NCBI RefSeq assembly: GCF_003837865.1
Contig: NZ_RQIS01000010.1
Span: 62,001 to 126,000, forward strand
Direction of reading: 5' to 3'
DNA: 64,000 bases
DNA from: Paraburkholderia dinghuensis
GTDB lineage: Bacteria; Pseudomonadota; Gammaproteobacteria; Burkholderiales; Burkholderiaceae
Positions 34,989-43,730 of this stretch are shown here, piece after piece (within the stretch, counting starts at the first letter, position 1; every line of letters starts with the position of its first letter). The notes beneath the pieces are model-generated. The model was not told the DNA's origin. It worked only from the letters and a program-made list of their open reading frames with translations, and did not search any database. A program made the position numbers and the translations under genes.

Positions 34989-35666
34989 TCACAAGGGTAG
35001 TTCCTTGCCGCCCTGTTCGCTGATCATGTACGTTGCATACCAGTCCGGCCAGTTCTCATCGCGTTGGCCGCCGGTCCGCTTCTCGTGCTCGCCGTGCGCG
35101 GTTTCCGCTCGCCGGAGCGCTGCCGCGAGTTCGGCTGACGAGGTGAACGTCGTGGCGTCTGAGTCCACGCGACCCGCCGCCCGGTGAGTGAGTTCCTGGA
35201 AGAGCCAGCCATTGCCGTCTGGATCGCTGAACGAGGCGAACGAGCGGTAGCTGCGATGCTCGGGGTCCGGACCGCTAACACGGATCCGCCCGAACAGATA
35301 GGGCTCGTCCGGGCCGGCGTACGCGCCAGCGGCGTCGTGGAACACTTCACTCGTCGCCACGCCACGTCCCAGCAGATCCTTGCGCGCCGCCTCGACGTCG
35401 GAGACGATCAGGTACAGTCCCTGGGTGGAGCCGGGTGCAGCCGTGGTGACGTTCTTGCCGAAGATGACCGAGCACCCGGAACCGGGCGGCGTGAACTGGA
35501 TTACGCGGAAATAGCCATCGTCAGAAGCATAGTCGGCGTCAAGCCTCCATCCCAGGCCGCCGTAAAACAGCTTGGCGCGATCGACGTCCGAAACAGGGAT
35601 AACAATGACTTCCAGCTTTGTGTCCAGGCCCCGCTCGTTTTGGGTCCCGACTGCAGCACTGCTCAT
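34989..35666 (-). CDS. VOC-superfamily (glyoxalase/bleomycin resistance-like) protein
   Basis: Encodes 225 residues from the ATG at 35666, with GGAGG 5 bases before it. Longer in-frame starts lack such a site. One VOC module covers residues 15-155: KLEVIVIPVSDVDRAKLFYGGLGWRLDADY, VIQFTPPGSGCSVIFG, GLYLIVSDVEAARKDLLGRGV and FSDPDGNGWLFQEL (quoted in part). The C-terminal 65 residues are a charged helical extension (AELAAALRRAETAHGEHEKR...) not usual for the family. Function unknown. It closes the small accessory group with the SnoaL-like and oxidoreductase genes. Confidence 0.85.
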   Translation of the reverse strand: MSSAAVGTQNERGLDTKLEVIVIPVSDVDRAKLFYGGLGWRLDADYASDDGYFRVIQFTPPGSGCSVIFGKNVTTAAPGSTQGLYLIVSDVEAARKDLLGRGVATSEVFHDAAGAYAGPDEPYLFGRIRVSGPDPEHRSYRSFASFSDPDGNGWLFQELTHRAAGRVDSDATTFTSSAELAAALRRAETAHGEHEKRTGGQRDENWPDWYATYMISEQGGKELPL

Positions 35667-36272
35667 GTGAACCTCCGATTGCCCTGGTCGCAACACGGCC
35701 TGCGAGATTGGCGACAACGACACCCAACGAAGAAGATGATTTTGATTTGCCGGACACGATCAGCTGGCACGAAGCATAGTTCAGATTGAGCCCCGCAGTG
35801 GGAACACATCGTGCCGGTGCGCGGCACCGGCGCCGTCGCCGCGACTTACCGGCTCGGGCAAGTACGCGTGGACGACCTGGCTTCGCATAAAGCGCACCCG
35901 GCGGCAACACACAATCAGTGCCTCCGCGCTGGAAACGCCAGCGGTTTGCAGTTTAGGTTGGCCTGATCACGAAATGCTTTCAGGCCGACGCCATATTGTT
36001 GGTTTTGCAGCCGTCTTCGGCCGTGATACCCGTAAGGCGACAGCCAGGGGCCTTATGACTCCCGATCGCCGCGCACGGAATACAAGACGTTATCTATCGC
36101 AGCGGTGCCTGGAAAAACTGCACGCCTTTGGCATTGAAATGTTCATGGATCGCTGCGTGGTCGGAACGCGGCAAGGCGACGTGTTTCTCGATTCGTGAGC
36201 GTCCGTTCGCAGTTCATGCGAAGGTCCCGCCTGGGTCGAACAGAGCCCTTCCCCGCAAACCCACCCAGAACC
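35667..36272. pseudogene. Intergenic region with a possible coding remnant (minus strand, about 36094-36210)
   Basis: About 600 bases without an intact gene. On the minus strand a short open stretch ending at a stop at 36094-36096 reads HVALPRSDHAAIHEHFNAKG and on to FFQAPLR. It has codon bias like real genes here, but it has no start codon with a ribosome binding site and is only about 40 residues. It could be the tail of a decayed gene. A plus-strand frame at 35974-36198 lacks coding character. Confidence 0.3.
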
Positions 36273-36304
36273 AAAAAAAAGCCCAGACCTAAGTCCGGGC
36301 TTTT
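36273..36304 (-). terminator. Intrinsic terminator of the periplasmic binding protein gene
   Basis: On the minus strand the hairpin AAAAGCCCGGAC...GTCTGGGCTTTT (one mismatch, 4-base loop) is followed by eight T. It lies about 60 bases after the stop at 36364. Confidence 0.85.
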
Positions 36305-36363
36305 CATCCACCGCGCTAACGAAGCCCTGAGGCATCGAACCGCGGCGCGCGCTAACAGCGCTT

Positions 36364-37131
36364 TTAGCTGCCGTACACGTCGAAGTCGAAGTACTTGGCA
36401 GCAATCTTCTTATACGTGCCGTCCTTGATCATATCGGCGATGGCCTTGTCGATCTTCGCCTTCAGGTCCGCGTCTTCCTTGCGCAGGCCGATAGCCGCAG
36501 CACCCGTCGGGATTTCCGCGCCAGCGAACGCGAAGCCCTTGCCGCGCGGCGTCTTCAGGAAGCCCAGGTCGGCTTGCACTTCGTCTTGCAGCGCAGCGTC
36601 CAGACGGCCCGACAGCAGGTCGGCGTAGACCTGGTCCTGGTTCTGGTAGGGAACGACGTTCACGCCCTTCGGTGCCCAGTTGGTCTTGGCGTACGTTTCC
36701 TGGATCGTGCCTTGCTCGACGCCAACCGACTTGCCCTTGAGCACGTCAGCCGTCGGCTTCAGCGGCGAACCGGCCTTCGCGACCAGACGCGTCGGCGTGT
36801 TGAACAGCTTGGCCGAGAAGGCGATCTGTTGCTCGCGCTCCGGCGTGATCGTCATCGACGAGAGGGCGCCGTCGAACTTCTTGGCCTTCAGGCCCGGGAT
36901 CATGCCGTCGAAATCCTGCTCGACCCACACGCACTTCGCGTTCAGGCGCTTGCAGATTTCGTTGCCGAGGTCGATGTCGAAGCCGATCAGCTTGCCATCC
37001 GGTGCTTTGGATTCAAAAGGCGCGTAGCTGGCGTCGACGCCAAAGCGCACGGTGGTCCAGTCTTTCGCGTGGGCGGCACCGGCCGATACGGCCAGCAGGG
37101 CAACCGACAGGGCGGCAAGCAGTTTCTTCAC
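36364..37131 (-). CDS. Periplasmic cationic amino acid-binding protein (ArgT/HisJ-like)
   Basis: Encodes 255 residues. The signal peptide is MKKLLAALSVALLAVSAG with cleavage after AHA. Family signatures include VRFGVDASYAPFESKAPDGKLIGFDIDLGNEIC (quoted in part; SBP family 3 signature), MIPGLKAKKFDGALSSMTITPER and LSGRLDAALQDE. It matches lysine/arginine/ornithine- or histidine-binding proteins of ABC importers. No permease or ATPase gene lies beside it, so it must pair with components coded elsewhere. It has its own terminator. Confidence 0.9.
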   Translation of the reverse strand: MKKLLAALSVALLAVSAGAAHAKDWTTVRFGVDASYAPFESKAPDGKLIGFDIDLGNEICKRLNAKCVWVEQDFDGMIPGLKAKKFDGALSSMTITPEREQQIAFSAKLFNTPTRLVAKAGSPLKPTADVLKGKSVGVEQGTIQETYAKTNWAPKGVNVVPYQNQDQVYADLLSGRLDAALQDEVQADLGFLKTPRGKGFAFAGAEIPTGAAAIGLRKEDADLKAKIDKAIADMIKDGTYKKIAAKYFDFDVYGS

Positions 37132-37565
37132 TCTGTGTACTCCTCGAGATGGTCATGGAGCGCCGCGTGCGTCGTGGACGCCGCAGCGCATTTGTCCGGT
37201 GCAGCTTAAGCCGGAGCTTTCGTAAGGTCCGCCGGCGCAACGGCCAACGGCGCGCGCCAAGATTACCCGGTAAAAATAAAAGCGTCGCTAGTGTAATACG
37301 AGATGGTGCAGGAGGGCGGACTCTAGCGAAAGTTCGGAAAACTGGTGCTATGGCCCCAAAGCCCCGCCGAGTAAGGCTTTCGCGGCGGGCGAGAGTCGCG
37401 TGTCGTGGTGTTGGCGAGAAGCATCGCGCGATGCTTCGCCGCAACACAGGGGGCCGTGTTCTGTCCTGCAGTAAGAAAGTGTATGGCAAATGAAATGAAA
37501 ACGACGGCGTGTCGTCGGCCTCGCGGGCCGGCTCTCACGCCGTCGCCAGGCAGCGCACCCGCCGC
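37132..37565. other. Intergenic region between phnM and the binding protein gene
   Basis: About 430 bases. It holds a smaller hairpin (CCCGCCG at 37363-37369 with CGGCGGG at 37383-37389) and the large palindrome at 37408-37447, listed separately. The part from about 37140 to 37300 should carry the promoter of the binding protein gene. I see no gene. Confidence 0.5.
37408..37447. repeat. 40-base inverted repeat with a perfect 20-bp palindromic core
   Basis: GAAGCATCGCGCGATGCTTC (37418-37437) is a perfect palindrome. It is flanked by GTGTTG (37408-37413) and CAACAC (37442-37447), which also pair symmetrically, leaving only a 4-base mismatched part on each side. It lies about 120 bases after the phnM stop. 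It could end the phn transcript or be a binding site. Confidence 0.65.
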
Positions 37566-38699
37566 TCAGACCACCCGCTTGCCCGCGCGCCAGGTCGCGC
37601 GCGGCACCGGCAGCGTGTCGAGCATCGTCACGCGGACGAAGTCGGCGCGCAGGCCCGGCTCGATCGCGCCGCGGTCGGTCAGCCCGGATTTGCGGGCAGG
37701 TTCCCACGAGACGGTCGTCATCGCGCGCGGCAGCGTCCAGCCGGCCTTGGTCACGAGGTCGAACGCGGCCGTAAGCAGGCTCGACGGCACGTAATCCGAC
37801 GACAGGATGTCGAGCAGATCCGCCTGCGCCATTTCCAGCGCCGACACGTTGCCCGAGTGCGAGCCGCCGCGCACCACGTTCGGCGCGCCCATGATCGTCG
37901 CGATGCCGCGTTTTTTCGCTTCCGTCGCGGCGGCACGCGTGGTCGGGAATTCGGCGAGCACGATGCCTTCGGCGGCGGCCTGCTCGACGTGCTCGATCAG
38001 CGTGTCGTCGTGGCTCGCGAGCGGAATGCCACGTGCCTGGCAACGTTCGACGATCTGGCGGCGGTGTTCGTCGGCGAAACGCTGCTGTTCGTCGGCGAGT
38101 TCGGCGAGCGTCGTTGCGGCTTGCTCGTCGGTCCACTTGCCGTGACGCTCCTGGTATTTGCGCCATTGTTCGCGGTCGTGCCACTGACGCTGGCCCGGTG
38201 TGTGGTCCATCACCGAGGCGAGGCGCAGGAGCGGGTGCGCGCTCAACGTGTCGAAAAGTTCGACGACGTCCTCGGTCGCGATTTCGCAGCGCAGGTGCAG
38301 GAAGTGGTCGGCGCGCAGGAGGTCGCGATCGGAGAAACGCGAGAGCGCATTCGCACACGCGAGCTGGACATCGCGGCCGCGCACGCCCACGTTCAGGCGC
38401 GTGCCGATGGCGAGCGCGTCGAACACCGTCGTGATGCCCGCCGCGGCGATTTGCGCGTCGTGGATCACGAACGCGGCGTCGGTGTTCCAGTGCACGCCGG
38501 GGCGCGGCGCAAGGTGCTTTTCCAGGTTGTCGGTGTGCAGTTCGACGAGGCCGGGCAGCAGATAGTCGCCGTGCCAGTCTTCGGCGTCGAGGGCCGAGGT
38601 CGTGCCGCGCGAAAGCTCGCGGATCTGGCCGTTCCCGACGCGCATCGTGCCGGTGAAAACCTCTTCGCGCGTCACGATGCGCGCGTTTTTGATCAACAT
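37566..38699 (-). CDS. phnM: RPnTP hydrolase (alpha-D-ribose 1-methylphosphonate 5-triphosphate diphosphatase)
   Basis: Encodes 377 residues of the amidohydrolase fold. The first metal-binding motif appears as LPGLVELHTDNLEKHLAPRP and later ligands include the His in VMDHTPGQRQW and SHDDTLIEHVEQA. E. coli PhnM removes pyrophosphate from ribose 1-methylphosphonate 5-triphosphate to give the C-P lyase substrate. It is the last gene of the phnGHIJKLM run on this strand, 46 bases after phnL. Confidence 0.93.
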   Translation of the reverse strand: MLIKNARIVTREEVFTGTMRVGNGQIRELSRGTTSALDAEDWHGDYLLPGLVELHTDNLEKHLAPRPGVHWNTDAAFVIHDAQIAAAGITTVFDALAIGTRLNVGVRGRDVQLACANALSRFSDRDLLRADHFLHLRCEIATEDVVELFDTLSAHPLLRLASVMDHTPGQRQWHDREQWRKYQERHGKWTDEQAATTLAELADEQQRFADEHRRQIVERCQARGIPLASHDDTLIEHVEQAAAEGIVLAEFPTTRAAATEAKKRGIATIMGAPNVVRGGSHSGNVSALEMAQADLLDILSSDYVPSSLLTAAFDLVTKAGWTLPRAMTTVSWEPARKSGLTDRGAIEPGLRADFVRVTMLDTLPVPRATWRAGKRVV

Positions 38700-38745
38700 C
38701 GTCAGGCTCCGTAATCAGGTCAGGTCGTCATTGCCGGTGATGGTT

Positions 38746-39537
38746 TCAGGCGGCAACGCCCAGCGGTGTCCGGGTGCGCGGAGCGGCGAGCGGCAGGCGC
38801 CGCGTCGCGACGCGCTCGCGCGTGTCTTCGTCGTGGAAGACGCCGACGATCGCAGCACCTTGCTCGCGTGCCTCGACGATCAGGCTCGATACGACTTCGC
38901 GGTTTTCCGCGTCGAGCGAGGCCGTTGGCTCGTCCAGCAGCAGCACGCGGTGCCGGGCGATCAGTCCGCGCGCGATGTTCACGCGTTGTTGCTCGCCGCC
39001 GGAAAACGTCGCGGGTGCGAGCGACCAGAGCCGCTGCGGCACGTTCAGACGCGCGAGCAGCGTCTCGGCGCGTGTGTTCGCTTCGTCCTCGGCGACGCCG
39101 CGCGCGACGAGCGGCGCAGCGACGAGGTCACGCGTGCTCACGCGCGGAATCACGCGCAGAAACTGGCTCACGTAGCCCACCACGTTGCGGCGCAGGCGCA
39201 GCACGTCGTGGGGCGCGGCACCCGTGATGTCGAGGTGCTGGAGCGGGGCGTTGTCGTCGCGGATCGCGATCGAGCCGCCGCTTGCCAGATAGTTGCCGTA
39301 GAGACAGCGCAGCAGCGTACTCTTGCCCGCGCCCGACGGCCCCACCAGCACGACGCATTCGCCGCGCTCGACGTCGAGGGAGACGCCCGCGAGCGCCTCG
39401 ATGCCGATACCGCCCTGGCCGTGCAGCGTGAAGGTCTTGCGCACGTTTTCGGCGCGCAGCATCAGCGCGGCGCGTTCGATGAACGCGCGCGTCGCGTGAT
39501 GGGCGGTGGGGTTGGCGCTGGAATTGATGTCGGTCAT
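38746..39537 (-). CDS. phnL: C-P lyase complex ABC-type protein PhnL
   Basis: Encodes 263 residues from the ATG at 39537 with AGGA 8 bases upstream. An ATG at 39546 lies hard against the ribosome binding site and is less likely. It has the Walker A motif GPSGAGKST, signature FSGGEQQRVNIARGL and Walker B VLLLDEPTASLD. PhnL resembles an ABC ATPase but works with the C-P lyase core rather than in transport. It begins 11 bases after the phnK stop. Confidence 0.93.
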   Translation of the reverse strand: MTDINSSANPTAHHATRAFIERAALMLRAENVRKTFTLHGQGGIGIEALAGVSLDVERGECVVLVGPSGAGKSTLLRCLYGNYLASGGSIAIRDDNAPLQHLDITGAAPHDVLRLRRNVVGYVSQFLRVIPRVSTRDLVAAPLVARGVAEDEANTRAETLLARLNVPQRLWSLAPATFSGGEQQRVNIARGLIARHRVLLLDEPTASLDAENREVVSSLIVEAREQGAAIVGVFHDEDTRERVATRRLPLAAPRTRTPLGVAA

Positions 39538-39547
39538 GTCGATCATC

Positions 39548-40318
39548 CTAGACCGGCAGCACGGAGGCCACCAGTGTCTGCGTGTAGGGATGCTGGGGGT
39601 CGTCGAGCACCTGGTCGGTGAGGCCCGATTCGACGACCGTGCCGCCCTGCATCACCATGAGCCGGTGCGCGAGCAGGCGCGCGACGCCGATGTCGTGCGT
39701 GACGATCAGCACCGAGAGATGCAGCGTCGTGGTGAGCGTGCGCAGCAGGTCGAGCAGGCGCGCCTGGACCGAAACGTCGAGGCCGGCGGTGGGCTCGTCC
39801 ATGAACACGAGGCGCGGTCCCGTGACGAGATTGCGCGCGATCTGCAAACGCTGCTGCATGCCGCCCGAAAACGCCGAAGGCAATTCGTCGATGCGCTCGG
39901 CGTCCAGTTCGACGCGCTGCATCCACTGCTGTGCGGTATGGCGAATCTGGCCGTAGTGGCGCGCGCCGACTGCCATCAGCGGCTCGCCGATGTTCGCGCC
40001 CGCCGAGACGCCCGCACGCAGCCCGTCGCGAGGATTCTGCTGCACGAAGCCCCATTCGGTGCGCGTGAGCAGGCGGCGGCGCGGCTCGGAGAGCGCGCGC
40101 AGATCGAGCGCTTCGCCGTTGGCGTTCGTGTAGCGCAGCTCGCCCGAATCGGCTTCGGTGCGCAGCGCAAGCGTGTTGAGCAGCGTGGTCTTGCCCGAAC
40201 CCGATTCGCCGACGATGCACAGCACCTCGCCCGGATACAGGTCGAAGCTCACATCGCGGCTGCCGTTGCGGCCGCCGTATTGCTTCGTCAGATGACGGGC
40301 GCTCAAGAGGGGCGTCAT
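39548..40318 (-). CDS. phnK: C-P lyase complex ABC-type protein PhnK
   Basis: Encodes 256 residues with Walker A GESGSGKTT, signature FSGGMQQRLQIARNL and Walker B LVFMDEPTAGLDVSVQ, resembling oligopeptide transporter ATPases. PhnK binds the PhnGHIJ core and with PhnL remodels it during catalysis. Its start overlaps the phnJ stop by 4 bases (ATGA). Confidence 0.94.
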   Translation of the reverse strand: MTPLLSARHLTKQYGGRNGSRDVSFDLYPGEVLCIVGESGSGKTTLLNTLALRTEADSGELRYTNANGEALDLRALSEPRRRLLTRTEWGFVQQNPRDGLRAGVSAGANIGEPLMAVGARHYGQIRHTAQQWMQRVELDAERIDELPSAFSGGMQQRLQIARNLVTGPRLVFMDEPTAGLDVSVQARLLDLLRTLTTTLHLSVLIVTHDIGVARLLAHRLMVMQGGTVVESGLTDQVLDDPQHPYTQTLVASVLPV

Positions 40319-41259
40319 GCGTGTTCTCCGTTGCGTTTTCCATTTTGCCGCGCCTGTGTAGCGTCATCCGCGTTATCGGTGTCGTCGCGACGCTCGTGGC
40401 AATAGTCGCTATCCGAGCAGACGAACATGCGCTTGCCCGCGTCGTCGACGATCATTTCATCGAGGAAGCTCTCGCGCGAACCGCACAGTGCGCACGCGTG
40501 CTCCCAGCGCTGCACTTCGAACGGATGGTCGTCGAAGTCGAGGCTCTTCACCGGCGTGTAGGGCGGAATCGCGTAGATGCGGCGCTCGCGGCCCGCGCCG
40601 AACAGTTGCAGCGCTGCGTTCCTGTCGAGCTTCGGATTGTCGAACTTCGGGATCGGCGAGGGCGCCGTGAGGTAGCGGCCGTTCACCGTCACGGGGTAAT
40701 CGTAGGTCGTCGCGATGCTGCCGTGCTGCACGATGTCCTCGTACAGCTTCACGCTGATGAGGCCGTAATCGGCGAGCGCGTGCAACTTTTTGCACTCGGC
40801 GACGCGCGGCTCGAGGCGGAAGAGCGGCTCGGGCATCGGCACCTGATAGACGAGGATCTGGTCTTCCGTGAGCGGTGTTTCGGGAATGCGGTGACGCGTC
40901 TGCACGATCGTCGCTTCGCGCGTGCGGCGCGTTGTCTTCACGCCCGTCGTGCGTGCGAAGAAGCGGCGGATGTTCACGGCATTCGTCGTGTCGTCGGAGC
41001 CCTGGTCGATGACCTTGAGCGTGTCGTCGGCGCCGATGATCGCCGCCGTCACCTGGATGCCGCCCGTGCCCCAGCCGTAAGGCAGCGGCATTTCGCGCGA
41101 CGCGAACGGCACCTGGTAGCCGGGCACCGCGACGGCCTTCAGCAGCGCGCGGCGGATCATGCGCTTCGTCTGCTCGTCGAGGTAGGCGAAGTTGTAGCCG
41201 TCGGCGGCCTGTGTTTCGTGGGACGCGATGGCGGGGGACAGGTTATCGGGCGCGTTCAT
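40315..41259 (-). CDS. phnJ: C-P lyase radical SAM subunit PhnJ
   Basis: Encodes 314 residues from the ATG at 41259 with GGAGA 5 bases upstream. The frame is open further but family similarity starts at YNFAYLDEQTKRMIRRALLKAVAVPGYQ (quoted in part). The four cysteines of the iron-sulfur site are Cys256, Cys259, Cys281 and Cys287, with the same spacing as Cys241, 244, 266 and 272 of E. coli PhnJ. It cleaves the carbon-phosphorus bond using SAM and a 4Fe-4S cluster, releasing alkane and ribose 1,2-cyclic phosphate 5-phosphate. The C-terminus is about 20 residues longer, polar and Asp/Arg-rich. Confidence 0.95.
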   Translation of the reverse strand: MNAPDNLSPAIASHETQAADGYNFAYLDEQTKRMIRRALLKAVAVPGYQVPFASREMPLPYGWGTGGIQVTAAIIGADDTLKVIDQGSDDTTNAVNIRRFFARTTGVKTTRRTREATIVQTRHRIPETPLTEDQILVYQVPMPEPLFRLEPRVAECKKLHALADYGLISVKLYEDIVQHGSIATTYDYPVTVNGRYLTAPSPIPKFDNPKLDRNAALQLFGAGRERRIYAIPPYTPVKSLDFDDHPFEVQRWEHACALCGSRESFLDEMIVDDAGKRMFVCSDSDYCHERRDDTDNADDATQARQNGKRNGEHA

Positions 41260-41305
41260 TGGCGTCTCCCGACGGGCAGCGAACGAATGTGAGCGCGGGG
41301 GTTGT

Positions 41306-42418
41306 TCATTCTTCCTCCTCGTTCTGCTGGCCCTGTACGCCATGCTGCGCGCGCAGGCGGCGCACGAGTTCGAGTTCGGACTGGAAATCGACGTAATGCG
41401 GCAGCTTCAGGTGTTGCACGAAGCCGGATGCTTCCACGTTGTCGCTGTGCGACAGCATGAATTCGATGTCCTGTGTCGGCGAGGCCAGCGTTTCGCCGAG
41501 TTCTTCGGCGCGCAACGCGCGGTCGACGAGCGCCATCGCCATCGCCTTGCGCTCGGCGTGGCCGAACGCGAGGCCGTAGCCTTGCGTGAAAACCGGCGGC
41601 ACCTCTTTACTACCGGCGAACTGGTTGACCATCTGGCATTCGGTCAATTCGATCTCGCCGATTTCGACGGTTTCACCGAGTTCGTCCAGCATCATTTCTA
41701 CGGATACCGAACCAAACCGAATTTCGCCCGCGAACGGATGCGAGTGGGCGTAGCCGCGCTGCGTCGCATAACCCATTGCGAGCAGGAAGCCTTCGTCGCC
41801 GCGTGCGAGATTCTGCAGCCGGATCGGACGGTCTGCCGGGAATGCGAGCGGTTCGCGCGAGAGGTCGCCGGGTTCGGGCGCGTCGGACGAGGGGGTTTCC
41901 TGTTCGATCAGACCTTCTTGGTCGAGCAGCGTGACGACGCGCGGCATGGATTCAACAGCTGTACGCTCAGGCGTGCTCGCTGGCGTGTCTTCGTCGGACA
42001 TGTCGCCGCTTTCGGCGAGCAGCGCGAAATCGAGCAGACGCTGCGTGTAATCGTAAGTCGCGCCCAGCACCTGACCGCCCGGCACGTCCTTGAACGTGGC
42101 CGAGATCCGGCGCTGCACCTGCATGTTTTCCGTTTCGACGGGCTCCGTATAGCCGAAGCGCGGCAGCGTCGTGCGATACGCGCGCAGCAGAAAGATCGCT
42201 TCGACGAGATCGCCCGCGGCCTGCTTGATCGCGAGCGCGGCGAGTTCCTCGTCGTAGACCGAGCCTTCGGCCATCACGCGCGCGACGGCGAGACGCAACT
42301 GCTCGCGGATCTGCGCGACGCTCAGTTCGGGCACGCGCGTGTCGCCGCGACGTGCCTTGTCGAGCAGACGCCACGATGCTTCGATCGCGCGCTCTCCACC
42401 TTTGACGGCGACATACAT
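41306..42418 (-). CDS. phnI: C-P lyase subunit / purine phosphonyl transferase PhnI
   Basis: Encodes 370 residues from the ATG at 42418, which overlaps the phnH stop by one base (TGATG). The family opening MYVAVKGGERAIEAS is exact. Further motifs are YAHSHPFAGEIRFGSVSVEM and LPHYVDFQSELELVRRLR. With PhnG, H and L it attaches phosphonate to the ribose of ATP, displacing adenine. It ends in a Glu-rich tail and phnJ follows after 46 bases. Confidence 0.95.
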   Translation of the reverse strand: MYVAVKGGERAIEASWRLLDKARRGDTRVPELSVAQIREQLRLAVARVMAEGSVYDEELAALAIKQAAGDLVEAIFLLRAYRTTLPRFGYTEPVETENMQVQRRISATFKDVPGGQVLGATYDYTQRLLDFALLAESGDMSDEDTPASTPERTAVESMPRVVTLLDQEGLIEQETPSSDAPEPGDLSREPLAFPADRPIRLQNLARGDEGFLLAMGYATQRGYAHSHPFAGEIRFGSVSVEMMLDELGETVEIGEIELTECQMVNQFAGSKEVPPVFTQGYGLAFGHAERKAMAMALVDRALRAEELGETLASPTQDIEFMLSHSDNVEASGFVQHLKLPHYVDFQSELELVRRLRAQHGVQGQQNEEEE

Positions 42419-43062
42419 CAGTTCATCTCCACGTAAGTCGTGCGCGGCAGGCCGACCAACTGGTCGCCGCAGACAAGATAGATGTCGATGCCGCACGGAA
42501 ACTGCGCGGCGAGCGCGGTGCGTTCTTGCCAGAAGCGCTCGGGTAGACCGGCGGGCGCGATGGCGTGTGCATCTTCGATACCTGGGCCGCGCAGCGTGAT
42601 GCTCGCACCACCCGTGAGCGAATCGACGCGCACGAACACCGTGGCCGATTGCTCAGGCGATTCGGGCGTGCCGCTTGCGAGCGTTTCGAGCGGTGGCAGC
42701 GAAGCGGCATCGTGGACGTAGGCAAACGCGGCAAGCGCTGGGACGTCGGTGAGCGGCGCGCCTGCGTGAAAGCGCAGCGCGGCGGCCAGTGCTTCGTCGG
42801 GTTGCGCGAGCCACACGGGCGTTGCGTAGTCGCACAGCGCGAGCAGCGACGCGAACGCCGCGAGACCCGCCCGTTCGGCGCCGTGCACGGCATCGGCGGC
42901 GGGCAGCCTGGTTTCGATCACGCCGATACGGCCCGGACGTGCGAGCGCGTCAAGCAGCGTGCGAAACACCGCATGCGTATCGTGGACGGGATCGGCGAAG
43001 CCGGGCGCGAGCGTGTCGAGCGCGATGCCCGCGGTATTGGATGTCTGTCGTGAGTGGCTCAT
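42418..43062 (-). CDS. phnH: C-P lyase core subunit PhnH
   Basis: Encodes 214 residues from the ATG at 43062, which overlaps the phnG stop (TAATG). Motifs are PGFADPVHDTHAVFRTLLDALARPGRIGVI (quoted in part), LRGPGIEDAH and FPCGIDIYLVCGDQLVGLPRTTYVE. PhnH forms the PhnGHIJ hetero-octamer. It is fully coupled with its neighbours. Confidence 0.94.
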   Translation of the reverse strand: MSHSRQTSNTAGIALDTLAPGFADPVHDTHAVFRTLLDALARPGRIGVIETRLPAADAVHGAERAGLAAFASLLALCDYATPVWLAQPDEALAAALRFHAGAPLTDVPALAAFAYVHDAASLPPLETLASGTPESPEQSATVFVRVDSLTGGASITLRGPGIEDAHAIAPAGLPERFWQERTALAAQFPCGIDIYLVCGDQLVGLPRTTYVEMN

Positions 43063-43541
43063 TAGTCGCCTCGAACCATCGTGAAGAACTCGACTTTCGT
43101 GCTGGCGGCGTCGTTGCGTTGAGCGTTGCGGCGCGCTTCGAGGCGAGCGGCGAGCGGCGCGATCAGTTGCGCGTGCAATTGGGCGTGGCGCTCGGGCTGC
43201 TGCAGCAGCGCGTCGGCGAGCGCGGCCAGTTCGGCGCGGCGCTTGTCGCGTCCCAGGTGGCAAGCGACGCCGACCGTGCCGCCGTTCGCCGGGGAGAGGC
43301 GCAGCGTGGCCCGCGTGAGCGTGGCTTCACCGAGATTGAAGGCGTCGCCGGTGCCGCCGATCCGGCCTCGCACCATCGCAAGGCCCGTTTGCGGTGGGCG
43401 CAGCCAGTCGAAGGTGGGCGCGGCGGCGCCGTCGAGCGCGGTCGCGAGCGCGGCTTCCAGTTCGGGGCGCGGCGTGCGTGCGAGTACCGCCATCCATGCG
43501 CGCCGCGAGGCGACCGAGGGCGGAGTGGAGGAAACGTTCAT
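43062..43541 (-). CDS. phnG: C-P lyase core subunit PhnG
   Basis: Encodes 159 residues, with RRAWMAVLARTP at the N-terminus and FNLGEATLTRATLRLSPANGGTVGVACHLGRDKRRAELAALADALLQ (quoted in part), both PhnG signatures. It is the first gene of the C-P lyase run. The promoter region upstream contains the CGTCTAGACG palindrome shared with phnC, and phnF is divergent. Confidence 0.93.
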   Translation of the reverse strand: MNVSSTPPSVASRRAWMAVLARTPRPELEAALATALDGAAAPTFDWLRPPQTGLAMVRGRIGGTGDAFNLGEATLTRATLRLSPANGGTVGVACHLGRDKRRAELAALADALLQQPERHAQLHAQLIAPLAARLEARRNAQRNDAASTKVEFFTMVRGD

Positions 43542-43600
43542 CAGGGTTCCTGTGGCGAAAGCGGGATGACGAGGCGAACGTCGGTATTCAAGCAGTTATT

Positions 43601-43621
43601 CGTCTAAACGTCTAGACGTCT
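43601..43621. promoter_or_regulatory. Probable PhnF operator between phnG and phnF
   Basis: ACGTCTAGACGT (43608-43619) is a perfect 12-bp palindrome. CGTCTAAACG just before it (43601-43610) and GACGTCTGG just after add partial copies of the CGTCTA unit. The same core ACGTCTAGACG occurs at 61853-61863 in front of phnC. HutC-type GntR regulators bind such dyads. Placement between the divergent phnG and phnF genes supports autoregulated repression. Confidence 0.68.
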
Positions 43622-43730
43622 GGTGATACGGTTGTCGGGAGGCGACGAAGGAAACGTTTTCATATTTCCATCATGCCGCGCGCACTACAATGCGGAAAAC
43701 GCTATTGAAACCGAGAGGAATGACAGCACC

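Noticed and set aside
35974..36198. Small plus-strand open frame of 74 residues
   Set aside because: No ribosome binding site and poor coding bias. The opposite strand in the same place looks more protein-like.
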